Shown here in pieces: positions 25,648-33,283 of a stretch of DNA of 64,000 nt. Numbering within the stretch: the stretch's first letter is position 1; the number at the start of each line of letters is the position of its first letter. This DNA comes from Paenibacillus sinopodophylli (GTDB taxonomy: Bacteria > Bacillota > Bacilli > Paenibacillales > Paenibacillaceae): the NCBI RefSeq assembly GCF_005930355.1, contig NZ_VDBO01000002.1:1-64000 (forward strand), written 5' to 3'. The position numbers and the translations under genes were made by a program. A model generated the notes under the pieces. It did not search any database. It had not been told where the DNA came from and worked only from the letters and a program-made list of their open reading frames with translations.

Positions 25648-26449
25648 GGTGCTGCTGGTGGAAGATGAGGAGATGATCCGCAAAGGATTACGATTTACTT
25701 TTGACTGGCTGAGTGCAGGCTGTGTCGTGGTAGGCGAGGCAGAGAATGGCGAGGAGGGGCTTAGCCAGATTCGCGCGCTCGGACCGGATATCGTAATCGT
25801 AGATGTCAATATGCCGTTAATGGACGGGATTGCCATGATCGAGCGAAGCGTAGAGGAGGCGGCTTGCAGCTATATTATTTTGTCAGGTTACGATGAATTC
25901 CGGCTTGCCAAAGAGGCTATCCGGCTGGGTGTAACAGAGTATTTGCTGAAGCCGCTTGAGCAGGATCAACTGCTGGCTGCCTTGGAGCGTGCCAAGAGTC
26001 AGGTGGAGATGAAGCGTCAGTTCGCCGCAATGAAGACATCTGGAGCGGGGAGCGGAGAAGCGCTTCAAGCTTCGGTCGTGAAGCTGCCTGGAAAGTCGTC
26101 CCGTTATGTATCGAAGATGATTCAGTACGTACAGGAGCACTATGCCCAAAAAATCGGTATCAAGGATTTAGTGGAGAGGCTGGAAGTAAGCGCGACTTAC
26201 TTGAATCAGAAGTTTAAAAGTGAAACGACCTATACGTTTAACGATTTCCTAAACCGATATCGCATCCAGAAGGCGATGGAGCTGCTTCAGCATAGTGAGG
26301 AGAAGGTGTATCGAATTGCGGCTGACGTAGGCTTTAAGGATTACAAATATTTTATAGCCATCTTCAAAAAATACGCCGGATGTACGCCTAGCCATTATCA
26401 GGAGAGGTTTGGACAAGGTGCGGAAGAAAGAAGCGATCCAAGCGTCTGA
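25640..26449 (+). CDS. Response regulator, YesN/AraC type
   Basis: 269 residues from the ATG at 25640 (AAAAGGAGG upstream), inside the end of the kinase gene. The receiver has the acidic pair VEDEE, phospho-Asp in IVIVDVNMPLMDG and the KPLEQ Lys. After a linker a C-terminal AraC double helix-turn-helix (residues ~175-265, GFKDYKYFIAIFKKYAGCTPSHYQE) follows. It likely activates the upstream transporter operon. Confidence 0.92.
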   Translation: MYKVLLVEDEEMIRKGLRFTFDWLSAGCVVVGEAENGEEGLSQIRALGPDIVIVDVNMPLMDGIAMIERSVEEAACSYIILSGYDEFRLAKEAIRLGVTEYLLKPLEQDQLLAALERAKSQVEMKRQFAAMKTSGAGSGEALQASVVKLPGKSSRYVSKMIQYVQEHYAQKIGIKDLVERLEVSATYLNQKFKSETTYTFNDFLNRYRIQKAMELLQHSEEKVYRIAADVGFKDYKYFIAIFKKYAGCTPSHYQERFGQGAEERSDPSV

Positions 26450-26582
26450 ATGATGAGGAAGCTAACGACTGTCTGTTCATCCGCATATTATTGCGCAGAG
26501 CCTGCCAGCAACTTCTTCAGTTCTGTTAGGATCGCCTGTGCTTATAGCTATTGTGCGCTAGGAGTGTCGCTTGCTCAGCGAT

Positions 26583-26623
26583 AAAAACCGAGCAAAAGCA
26601 TTGCTGCTTTTGCTCGGTTTTTT
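26583..26623. terminator. Strong bidirectional terminator
   Basis: Arms AAAAACCGAGCAAAAGCA and TGCTTTTGCTCGGTTTTT with a TTGC loop. It ends the two-component operon and the convergent secreted-protein gene. Confidence 0.95.
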
Positions 26624-26651
26624 ATGCTTATAGTTAAATTGAATAATCCCT

Positions 26652-27365
26652 CTATTGAAGCTTTACAGCGCTAAGGCTGCCATTGGTATTGAAGTCTGTG
26701 GTGTAGGCTACAGTTGCTATAGCTGTTATGGTGCCGCTTGGTCCCGTAATCGTGATGGTAGGAGCGGAAGTGTAGCCGGAGCCGGCATTACTAATCTTCA
26801 CTCCAGTCACAACACCGTTCTGAACGGTAGTAGATAATGCCGCTGAGGTTCTTTTCCATACTTGCCCTTTAACGCCGCTGTAGCGGTAATAGTTGGATAC
26901 TTCATCCAAGCGCTCATTGGTAATACCGTAGGGAGTTAATACGTTCAACAACGCGGATTTATTCGCCTGTGCTTCCTCGTTAGTAGGTCCAGAGGTCCCT
27001 GCGCCAGCTGGCGTTACGCCGCTGAAGGCTTTCCGGAATACTTCGGAAGGCACGCCAAGCGCAGAAGCGATAAGTACGACAGGCCTGCCATGATCCTGCG
27101 CATCCGTCTCATATCCTCCGGAGATGACGATGGTGTAGCCGTTCGCGTCCGTTGAACGGCTGGTTGCTTCCGCAGCGTTGTTAACAGATGGTTTGGTTGG
27201 CGCAGGGTTATGGTTTGCTTTCTTAGGCGCTTGCGATTGAACGGCAGCCGACTGGGCGGAGGATGGCTTGCCGGATGCTATGGAGCATGCAATGACCAAA
27301 GGAACAACGGCAGCGCTAAGGACGAACATGGCAGTGAGCGAAAGTGTGAGCTTGTACGATTTCAT
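26652..27365 (-). CDS. Secreted protein with conserved domain of unknown function
   Basis: 237 residues. An N-terminal signal-anchor (TAMFVLSAAVVPLVIACSIA) may be a lipoprotein signal; a low-complexity Ala/Pro/Ser linker follows. The middle domain has GGYETDAQDHGRPVVLIASALGV and ends in YGITNERLDEVSNYYRY. The C-terminus has a Gly-rich beta motif (VKISNAGSGYTSAPTITITGPSG). I have met this domain in secreted proteins of soil bacteria, but no function is known to me. It lies 100 bases behind a histidine kinase gene on the same strand and may depend on it. Confidence 0.7.
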   Translation of the reverse strand: MKSYKLTLSLTAMFVLSAAVVPLVIACSIASGKPSSAQSAAVQSQAPKKANHNPAPTKPSVNNAAEATSRSTDANGYTIVISGGYETDAQDHGRPVVLIASALGVPSEVFRKAFSGVTPAGAGTSGPTNEEAQANKSALLNVLTPYGITNERLDEVSNYYRYSGVKGQVWKRTSAALSTTVQNGVVTGVKISNAGSGYTSAPTITITGPSGTITAIATVAYTTDFNTNGSLSAVKLQ

Positions 27366-27465
27366 AATAAGTAACTCCTCTCAGATTAGGTATTGCTGAT
27401 CTGAGATAAGCATAAGCGGTGAATGTGTCAGGTATATGTTCAAATTCATGTTTATAAAAAAGCTT

Positions 27466-28875
27466 TCAAGGTTGTTTAGGCAGGAGCAGCTGGAACACTG
27501 TACCTTGAGGAGTGCTGCTGATTAGATGAAGCTGCCCCTTCATCGCAGCGGCGACCATCCGGCTATAAGTAAGGCCAAGGCCCAGACCACGGTCAGACAG
27601 CTTCTTGCCCTCACCGCGGTAGTATCTCTCAAATATGTTAGGCTGCTCGGATACTGGTATACCAGGGCCATCATCTCGAACGATAATCTGGTAGGTATCG
27701 TTTGTGAATGGTGACAGCGATATATGAATCGTTCCTCGGCCTTGAAGCGCCTGTCGGCTGTTGTTCAATAAATTGACCATAATCTGCTGAATGCGGCTTG
27801 CATCGCCAATGGACTTGTAAGACTCACTCGGAATATCCCTCAGGACTTGTAAGTCCTCTTCCAGATCAAGAAGACCCCATTGATAGATGATTTCGCTCAG
27901 AAGCTTACTCAGATCAAGGGATTCCTGAGCAACGTTCATGCTGCCGGATGCGAAGGCATTGAAATCCAGCAGATCGGTAACCATATGCTGCAGCCTGCGT
28001 GTCTGAACCAGCGAAATATCTAGGAACTCATCGGCTTCCTCACCTGTTACGACTTGATCGCGAACAGCTAGTATTAAGCCGTGAATAGAGGCGACAGGAG
28101 TCTTGAGCTCATGGGTAACTCCCGCCAGCAATTCCGTACGGAGCTCCTCCAGCGTACCAAGACGGGCAGCCATCTTCTGGAAGGATACGAGCAGCTCATA
28201 AATCTCTTTCTCCTTCACGCGGGCAGGCACCGTCGCCTTGTAATCGCCGTTTTCCATCCGATTCAGTGCTGCAGCAAGCTGGTTAATTGGTTTTCTTAAA
28301 TTTCGCGATAGCAAATAAATGATTATCCAGCCCAGCAATCCAGCTGCAATAAGCAAGGAGGCGATCAGGCGATAGTTCTGATTAACATGGGCCAGCTCAT
28401 GATAAGAATACGCGATGACAATAGCTCCGATCTGGGAGGTACTGTCCATAATAGGTGTAGTCAGTATGTAGGTATCTTGTATTCTTGCCGACTGTGGCTG
28501 ATCATTCAGCTCCGGCGGATTCATATAGTCATTCCCAATCATGCCCGGAGGGGCTTCTTTGGTGAAAATAGTATGGCTGCTGCGATCGAACACCACAAGC
28601 GCGAATTGCCCAGGAATCTCGTAACGGCGCTGCGTAAGATCAATCCATTCGTAGAAGCTGCCCGGAATGATGATGCTGCCATTCCCATCAGATACATGCT
28701 CTGCGGCTACATTTGCGAATGTCTGAAGAGCTTGTTTCCGCTCATGTATCGTATCTTGGCGAATCCAGAGCATAGCGGTAATTGCTATGATTAGCAAGCC
28801 TAAGAAAAGAGTGATTACATAACGAAAGGTCCAACGGCTTAGCAGGGTTGGCCGCTTAATGACGTGTGTTGGCAT
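27466..28875 (-). CDS. Sensor histidine kinase (OmpR-partner type)
   Basis: 469 residues from the ATG at 28875 (GAGGAACGGGG upstream). The layout is membrane helix (~12-35), extracytoplasmic sensor (~36-165), membrane helix (~168-190), HAMP (~190-245), HisKA with AGVTHELKTPVASIHG, HATPase with NLLNNSRQALQG, DDGPGIP and GLGLGLTYSRM. It overlaps the regulator stop by 20 bases. The stimulus is unknown; the extracellular loop has no recognisable ligand domain. Confidence 0.9.
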   Translation of the reverse strand: MPTHVIKRPTLLSRWTFRYVITLFLGLLIIAITAMLWIRQDTIHERKQALQTFANVAAEHVSDGNGSIIIPGSFYEWIDLTQRRYEIPGQFALVVFDRSSHTIFTKEAPPGMIGNDYMNPPELNDQPQSARIQDTYILTTPIMDSTSQIGAIVIAYSYHELAHVNQNYRLIASLLIAAGLLGWIIIYLLSRNLRKPINQLAAALNRMENGDYKATVPARVKEKEIYELLVSFQKMAARLGTLEELRTELLAGVTHELKTPVASIHGLILAVRDQVVTGEEADEFLDISLVQTRRLQHMVTDLLDFNAFASGSMNVAQESLDLSKLLSEIIYQWGLLDLEEDLQVLRDIPSESYKSIGDASRIQQIMVNLLNNSRQALQGRGTIHISLSPFTNDTYQIIVRDDGPGIPVSEQPNIFERYYRGEGKKLSDRGLGLGLTYSRMVAAAMKGQLHLISSTPQGTVFQLLLPKQP

Positions 28876-29545
28876 AAAGCTGGTACCCCGTTCCTCGTAA
28901 TGTTCGAATCTCGCCTTCATCTACAGGCCAGTGAAGCAGCAGCCTGCGAAGCCGCTTAATCGCCAGATCAACCGCTCTATCACTGCCGTCATAATCAATG
29001 CCCCATACCTTCTCAATCAGTTGCTCACGAGTGAATATGTGATTGGGATGCTCGGCGAGAAACATCAGAAGCGACAAATCACGCGGTGTAATGGTTAAGC
29101 TCGCACCGTTTAAATATACACTTCGGGATTTGAAGTCAATGCGTAAGCTTCCGAACGTAATCTGTCCTGCGTTGAACAGCGATTGCGGCGGCCGTCTGAG
29201 CACAGCATGAATTCTCGCGATAACCTCGTCTGGCTCAAAAGGTTTCGCTATGTAATCGTCAGCGCCTTCGTTAAGTCCCATAATGCGATCGCTGACAGCT
29301 GTTCTAGCTGTCAGCATAATGACAGGACAAGCGCTGCGTTGACGAATATGACTTAGAATATCCCATCCGTTCATTCCTGGAAGCATGACATCAAGAATAA
29401 CAAGCATGGGTTGTAATTGATTGAAAGCGTCCACGGCTTGCAAGCCGTCTCGGTAGATCTGGCAGGTAAAGCCTGCTTTACTGATATAAGCCGCAAGAAC
29501 CCTGGAGATCGCTTCTTCATCCTCAACGATCATGATGTTTCCCAT
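28856..29545 (-). CDS. OmpR-family response regulator
   Basis: 229 residues from the ATG at 29545 (GGAGAGGAAG ten bases upstream). The receiver has VEDEE, phospho-Asp in LVILDVMLPGMNG and the KPFEPDE Lys; the C-terminal winged helix (residues ~135-225) has FTREQLIEKVWG and the closing RGTGYQL. It directly follows an L7/L12-like membrane protein gene with a one-base gap and is coupled to the kinase gene. Confidence 0.92.
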   Translation of the reverse strand: MGNIMIVEDEEAISRVLAAYISKAGFTCQIYRDGLQAVDAFNQLQPMLVILDVMLPGMNGWDILSHIRQRSACPVIMLTARTAVSDRIMGLNEGADDYIAKPFEPDEVIARIHAVLRRPPQSLFNAGQITFGSLRIDFKSRSVYLNGASLTITPRDLSLLMFLAEHPNHIFTREQLIEKVWGIDYDGSDRAVDLAIKRLRRLLLHWPVDEGEIRTLRGTGYQLYANTRH

Positions 29546-29546
29546 G

Positions 29547-29891
29547 TCAATTGTACTTCCTCTCCAAGTTGTCCACATCGTTCTTAGCTTCTAGCAGTCC
29601 TTGGCCGCTCGCTTCTCTGAACGCTTTGATTGCTTGTATTCTTTTTCCTGAAGCAATTAGCACAAGTAATCTCTCATCCAAATTCGCTGGAGCGCCAGCA
29701 TGTGCTGTTGGTACTGGAGATATAGGCATATGGATTGTTTGTTTGGGTAATGCAGCAGCCTCTGGCCTGTTGTTAGGCCATTCAAGATCTGATTTGATTT
29801 CATTAAGTTGTCGTTGCAAGCTGAACACTTTCAATAGAAGTAGGAGAGACAGTATGAGTGTGTTAAGCGCGATAATTTCTACGGTTTCCAT
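29547..29891 (-). CDS. Membrane-anchored protein with ribosomal L7/L12 C-terminal-like domain
   Basis: 114 residues: one N-terminal membrane helix (IIALNTLILSLLLLLKVF, residues 6-23), a short coiled segment, a Pro-rich linker and a C-terminal ~45-residue domain (LLVLIASGKRIQAIKAFREA, then GQGLLEAKNDVD) that resembles the helical C-terminal domain of ribosomal protein bL12. In bL12 that domain binds translation factors; here it is tethered to the membrane and its role is unknown. It is the first gene of an operon with an OmpR-type regulator and kinase. The ribosome site AGGAAGGAG is strong. Confidence 0.75.
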   Translation of the reverse strand: METVEIIALNTLILSLLLLLKVFSLQRQLNEIKSDLEWPNNRPEAAALPKQTIHMPISPVPTAHAGAPANLDERLLVLIASGKRIQAIKAFREASGQGLLEAKNDVDNLERKYN

Positions 29892-30035
29892 TTGGAATCG
29901 CTCCTTCCTTTATCTGTGCTCATTATAACACAGGAGGTATGGTCGGGAAGGCAGGCATAGCAGCAAGGCTTCTCTAGGTCCCCTTTTCCGAAACGTCAAA
30001 TAAGCCTAATCTATCAAGCAAAATGGAAAAGCTTT

Positions 30036-30054
30036 GATAATGAGAATGATTATT
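30036..30054. promoter_or_regulatory. Fur box in front of the AraC/siderophore-binding gene
   Basis: GATAATGAGAATGATTATT matches 16 of 19 positions of the Fur consensus (GATAATGATAATCATTATC). It lies 48 bases upstream of the gene, so iron limitation should induce it. Confidence 0.82.
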
Positions 30055-30101
30055 ACTATAATGAGAGAGTTGGACGGTGTAAATAGACATGGAAGGTGAA
30101 C

Positions 30102-32063
30102 ATGATGACGTTATTGGAACAATTGCCACTATGGAATCATGCAGCAATAAGGGTGCTTGATATACGACGTTCCATCTTGCAAGCGAGTGAGAGTGTACAA
30201 GGGTTTCGTTTGCCAGCAAGTGCATTCCTATTTGCGGTGACGGGTGAGGCGAGGATTGTTATTGATGGAATCGAGCATATCGCTGATCGCTGCTACGTTT
30301 GCCATGCTGGCAAAGGTGCGATGGTAGATATTATTCAAGTTGAAGAACCCTTTGACTATTATTTCATTTTTTATAAAGCGGTGCTCGTACTGCCAACGCG
30401 TAAGGAACTATTACGAGTGTACAATGACAATAATCCATTTCACATGCATTATGGTTTTGCTCCGGCATATCCTCTTGGTCTCCTTACGAGAATGGAACAG
30501 ATGCATGCCTATTGGCTGCTTGATGGCGAGCTTGAGAAATTTCATGTAAGAGCGCTATTTCATCATTTGGTGTATGACCTCCTGCAGCAGCTCTATGCCA
30601 TCGAGGGTGCGACCACGATTCAGCCTGACTATGTAACCCAAACGATCCACTACATGGAGGAGTATTATGCTGATCCTCTTAGTCTGCAGGATCTTGCTCA
30701 TGCTCTTGGGTGCAATGAGCGAAAGCTGCAACGACTATTCAAAGAGAAGCTTCGAATTGGACCGATGGAATATCTCATTCAAATTCGTATGAATCATGCG
30801 CAAACGATGTTATTGAACACGAATGTACCGCTCAAAATCATTGCAGAATCGGTAGGTTACGGAGATAGCTATTATTTCAGCCGCGCATTCAAGAAGCATT
30901 GTGGCGTTTCTCCTCTTTATTTCAGGCAGAATCGTCGGATAAGTGCATCATATATGTCGCGTTATTCCATTGGCTCTGCAAACAATGTCTCCTATAATAA
31001 TGATTGTGATAATCATTATCAACAAGTTGACGGAGGAGTTTTTGGAATGAATAGAAGTAAAAGTTCGGTACTAGCGGTTAGTTTGATGTTGAGTTTGATT
31101 CTGTTGTTAAGTGCATGTTCGACGGGAAATAGCGTCGGCAACAATTCTGGAGGGGCTAGTCCTACAGCAGCATCATCTAATAATGTATCTTCAAGTACAA
31201 ATGCACCAACAGCGCAACCAGCTTACCCTGTCGTAATTAAACATATGAAGGGCGAGACAACACTGGAGCAGCACCCTTCAAAAATTGCTGTTCTTGATAC
31301 CAAATTTGTTGATCAGCTCGTTACATTAAACGAACAGCCAGCGGGCAGCGTGAAAGCTGCAGCAGATAAATCAGACTTCCCAGCCTATTTGATGGATAAG
31401 CTGACTGACGTGAAATTGCTCGGTACGAGGGATGAACCGAACCTGGAAGCTATTCTTGCGATGGAACCAGACTTAATTATTTGCACAGAGTTCCAGGAAG
31501 AAGTATATGAAAGCTTATCCAAAATCGCACCGACGATCATGCTTGACTTTAATGAAGATTGGCGAGATACGCTTGCCACTTTCGGTAAAATCGTAGGGAA
31601 ATCAGAAGAAGCAAATGTCGTACTTGAACAATATAACGAGAAAACAACGAAGCTGAAAGCAGAATTGAAAGCGAAGCTAGGTGACCAGACTGTTGCCTTG
31701 ATACGTCCGCGTGATGAAGGCATTCGAATTCATGCGCCTGGTCACCGCGCAGCGTCCATTCTTTACAACGATCTAGGCTTGTCTGCACCAGAGCAGGTGC
31801 TAGCTCAGACGGATACGGCTTATCAAGTGCCGTTAGAAGCTTTGCCTGAGGTTGGAGCGGATCATTATTTCCTCGTACAAGATGATATGTTCAAAGCAAT
31901 TGTTGAGGAGTTCCAGCAAACGGACACTTGGAAGAACATCGATGCAGTGAAAAACAATCAAGTCTATGATGTAGATTCGAATGTATGGATTGCTTATTAT
32001 GGGCCAATTGCGATCAATATGGTCGTAGATAGAGTTGCGGAAGTGTTCTTGGGTACGCCATAA
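30102..32063 (+). CDS. AraC-family regulator in one frame with a siderophore-binding lipoprotein (Btr-like)
   Basis: A single uninterrupted 653-residue frame (start at 30102 or the ATG at 30105, GGAAGG upstream). Residues ~1-160 are a cupin-like domain. Residues ~180-280 form the AraC double helix-turn-helix (VPLKIIAESVGYGDSYYFSRAFKKHCGVSPLYF). About 35 residues later a complete lipoprotein signal appears (MNRSKSSV to lipobox LSAC), then a periplasmic-binding domain for ferric siderophores (KIAVLDTKFVDQLVTL; EPNLEAILAMEPDLII). No stop lies between. Bacillus Btr is also AraC plus binding domain, but has no signal peptide. Here the join contains a Fur box and a ribosome site, so the lipoprotein is probably also made separately from 31047. 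Read-through would give a membrane-spanning regulator. Confidence 0.8.
   Translation: MMTLLEQLPLWNHAAIRVLDIRRSILQASESVQGFRLPASAFLFAVTGEARIVIDGIEHIADRCYVCHAGKGAMVDIIQVEEPFDYYFIFYKAVLVLPTRKELLRVYNDNNPFHMHYGFAPAYPLGLLTRMEQMHAYWLLDGELEKFHVRALFHHLVYDLLQQLYAIEGATTIQPDYVTQTIHYMEEYYADPLSLQDLAHALGCNERKLQRLFKEKLRIGPMEYLIQIRMNHAQTMLLNTNVPLKIIAESVGYGDSYYFSRAFKKHCGVSPLYFRQNRRISASYMSRYSIGSANNVSYNNDCDNHYQQVDGGVFGMNRSKSSVLAVSLMLSLILLLSACSTGNSVGNNSGGASPTAASSNNVSSSTNAPTAQPAYPVVIKHMKGETTLEQHPSKIAVLDTKFVDQLVTLNEQPAGSVKAAADKSDFPAYLMDKLTDVKLLGTRDEPNLEAILAMEPDLIICTEFQEEVYESLSKIAPTIMLDFNEDWRDTLATFGKIVGKSEEANVVLEQYNEKTTKLKAELKAKLGDQTVALIRPRDEGIRIHAPGHRAASILYNDLGLSAPEQVLAQTDTAYQVPLEALPEVGADHYFLVQDDMFKAIVEEFQQTDTWKNIDAVKNNQVYDVDSNVWIAYYGPIAINMVVDRVAEVFLGTP
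31002..31020. promoter_or_regulatory. Fur box inside the AraC/lipoprotein frame
   Basis: GATTGTGATAATCATTATC matches 17 of 19 Fur consensus positions. It lies 27 bases upstream of the internal lipoprotein start at 31047, so that part has its own iron-controlled promoter. Confidence 0.85.
31047..32063 (+). CDS. Iron-siderophore-binding lipoprotein from an internal start
   Basis: This ATG has GGAGGAG eight to nine bases upstream and begins a textbook lipoprotein signal with Cys24 in LSAC, followed by a Ser/Thr/Asn-rich linker. The mature part is an FecB/FeuA-type binding protein of about 285 residues (GTRDEPNLEAILAMEPDLII; NNQVYDVDSNVWIAYYG). It would present ferric siderophore to a permease, but no siderophore permease gene is in the window. 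It shares its frame with the preceding AraC regulator. It is followed after one base by the FhuF-like gene. Confidence 0.82.
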   Translation: MNRSKSSVLAVSLMLSLILLLSACSTGNSVGNNSGGASPTAASSNNVSSSTNAPTAQPAYPVVIKHMKGETTLEQHPSKIAVLDTKFVDQLVTLNEQPAGSVKAAADKSDFPAYLMDKLTDVKLLGTRDEPNLEAILAMEPDLIICTEFQEEVYESLSKIAPTIMLDFNEDWRDTLATFGKIVGKSEEANVVLEQYNEKTTKLKAELKAKLGDQTVALIRPRDEGIRIHAPGHRAASILYNDLGLSAPEQVLAQTDTAYQVPLEALPEVGADHYFLVQDDMFKAIVEEFQQTDTWKNIDAVKNNQVYDVDSNVWIAYYGPIAINMVVDRVAEVFLGTP

Positions 32064-32064
32064 C

Positions 32065-32850
32065 ATGTCCGTTATGCTTTCGAAGTCGGAGCGTGAGGAA
32101 CTAGGATCGAAGTTCAACTTCCGTTTTGAGAATAAGGCGTTGCCAACAACATGCTCTATTCATGCTATAGAGCTGCTGGATGAGGAGAAGTGCGCATCTT
32201 ATCTGGATCAGCTTGCGGCGGAAATTGGCTCGCCTTCCCGAAGAGTTACAGCATCGATGCTGGCCAAGCGTTATGCTTATCTGGCAGTCGTTCCAGTCTT
32301 GTATGCGATGACCGTATTCGATAAGGGCTTGGGGCTGACGCTATACAATTGTCTATTAGCCTCGCCGGATGACGATGAATATAGCCTTAGTAAGTCTAGG
32401 TTTCCGAATCTGAGCTTGGATGGTCTGAACGTGACGGAACCGGAAGTGGGGAATCGGGGGGATTGGCGAGAACATGTGGTACGTCAATTATTTGAGGAGC
32501 ATCTTTCCCCCTTGTTTCATTCTTTATCTATAGTGGGAGGCGTGCCTAGGTCGGTGTTATGGGAGAATGTGATGGTCAGGATCACTCCGTTGTATGAGGA
32601 TCAATTGGAAGAAGAAGAGGACCCATCCATCTTAATCCGGCTGCATGACGACTTCAAATTTATTACAGAGACGGCACCAGCAAGCCTGTTCAGAGAACGC
32701 CGTAATCCGTTTGCTATGTTTCACAACACGAAGAATACCGAACATACCGATAACCAAGCAGCATACATTCGTAAAACCTGCTGTTTTTATTTTGAGATGT
32801 CTCCAGAATACTGCAGAGCTTGTCCGAAACCGCTTAACAGTCATTTTTAA
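32065..32850 (+). CDS. FhuF-like ferric siderophore reductase
   Basis: 261 residues from the ATG at 32065, directly after the lipoprotein stop (ATG at 32074 is an alternative; neither has a strong ribosome site, which suggests coupling). The protein has the FhuF / IucA-IucC C-terminal layout: RRVTASMLAKRYAYLAVVPVLYAM in the first half and a C-terminal Cys cluster CC-x9-C-x2-C (TCCFYFEMSPEYCRACPK) that binds a [2Fe-2S] centre. The spacing is one residue shorter than the classical CC-x10-C-x2-C. Its role would be to reduce ferric siderophores inside the cell and free the iron. It is co-transcribed from the Fur-controlled promoters. Confidence 0.8.
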   Translation: MSVMLSKSEREELGSKFNFRFENKALPTTCSIHAIELLDEEKCASYLDQLAAEIGSPSRRVTASMLAKRYAYLAVVPVLYAMTVFDKGLGLTLYNCLLASPDDDEYSLSKSRFPNLSLDGLNVTEPEVGNRGDWREHVVRQLFEEHLSPLFHSLSIVGGVPRSVLWENVMVRITPLYEDQLEEEEDPSILIRLHDDFKFITETAPASLFRERRNPFAMFHNTKNTEHTDNQAAYIRKTCCFYFEMSPEYCRACPKPLNSHF

Positions 32851-32886
32851 ACGTTTCATTCGCAGATTATATGCTCGATCATTTGG

Positions 32887-32912
32887 CCACTTCAATTGTG
32901 AAGTGGTTTTTT
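32887..32912 (+). terminator. Terminator of the iron operon
   Basis: CCACTTCA-ATTG-TGAAGTGG followed by six T. Confidence 0.92.
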
Positions 32913-32982
32913 GGTGTTCCAAGGAGAACATCAAACAGCTTCACAAATTTGACCGCTTCGGGAATGACATTGTGACGGGGGC

Positions 32983-33096
32983 ATGAAGGCAAATAAAGCG
33001 ATTAAGGAGCTTCACCCGCAGGTGAATATTCTCATCCTAACGACCTTTGATAATGATGAAGAGTATATTAATGAAACATACCCGATATCCTGCTGA
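32983..33096 (+). pseudogene. Fragment of a NarL-type response regulator receiver
   Basis: A 37-codon frame reads MKANKAIKELHPQVNILILT then TFDNDEEYINE before running into unrelated residues and a stop. The pattern (A-I-x-x-L-x-P-x-V-x-I-L-I-L-T-T-F-D-x-D-E-E-Y-I) is the alpha3-beta4-alpha4 part of NarL/FixJ receivers. Nothing of the phospho-Asp region or DNA-binding domain remains nearby, so this is a relic. It sits just upstream of the operator of the serine hydrolase gene. Confidence 0.7.
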
Positions 33097-33137
33097 TTTT
33101 GAAGTCATTTTGCCAATAAAAATTGCCAATCAGATTG

Positions 33138-33211
33138 TGACAATAATGTAACAATGGCCCCTCGGTTTATCATCTGATTCGTACGACAGTAATATCTTCT
33201 CGGCATACAAT
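33138..33211 (+). promoter_or_regulatory. BceR-type operator and promoter of the SLH serine hydrolase gene
   Basis: TGACA-ATAA-TGTAA (33138-33151) fits the BceR box TNACA-N4-TGTAA. TCATCTGAT follows at offset +32, an ACGACA -35 box at 33183-33188, a 17-base spacer and TACAAT (33206-33211). The promoter of the bceA-like gene at 37334 has the same elements at identical offsets. Confidence 0.75.
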
Positions 33212-33283
33212 TAAGGTATTGAAGCGCCTGACCGGTTGGACGGGTTGACTGCAAACTTAAAACTAGCAAGGAGAGAATTTCGG

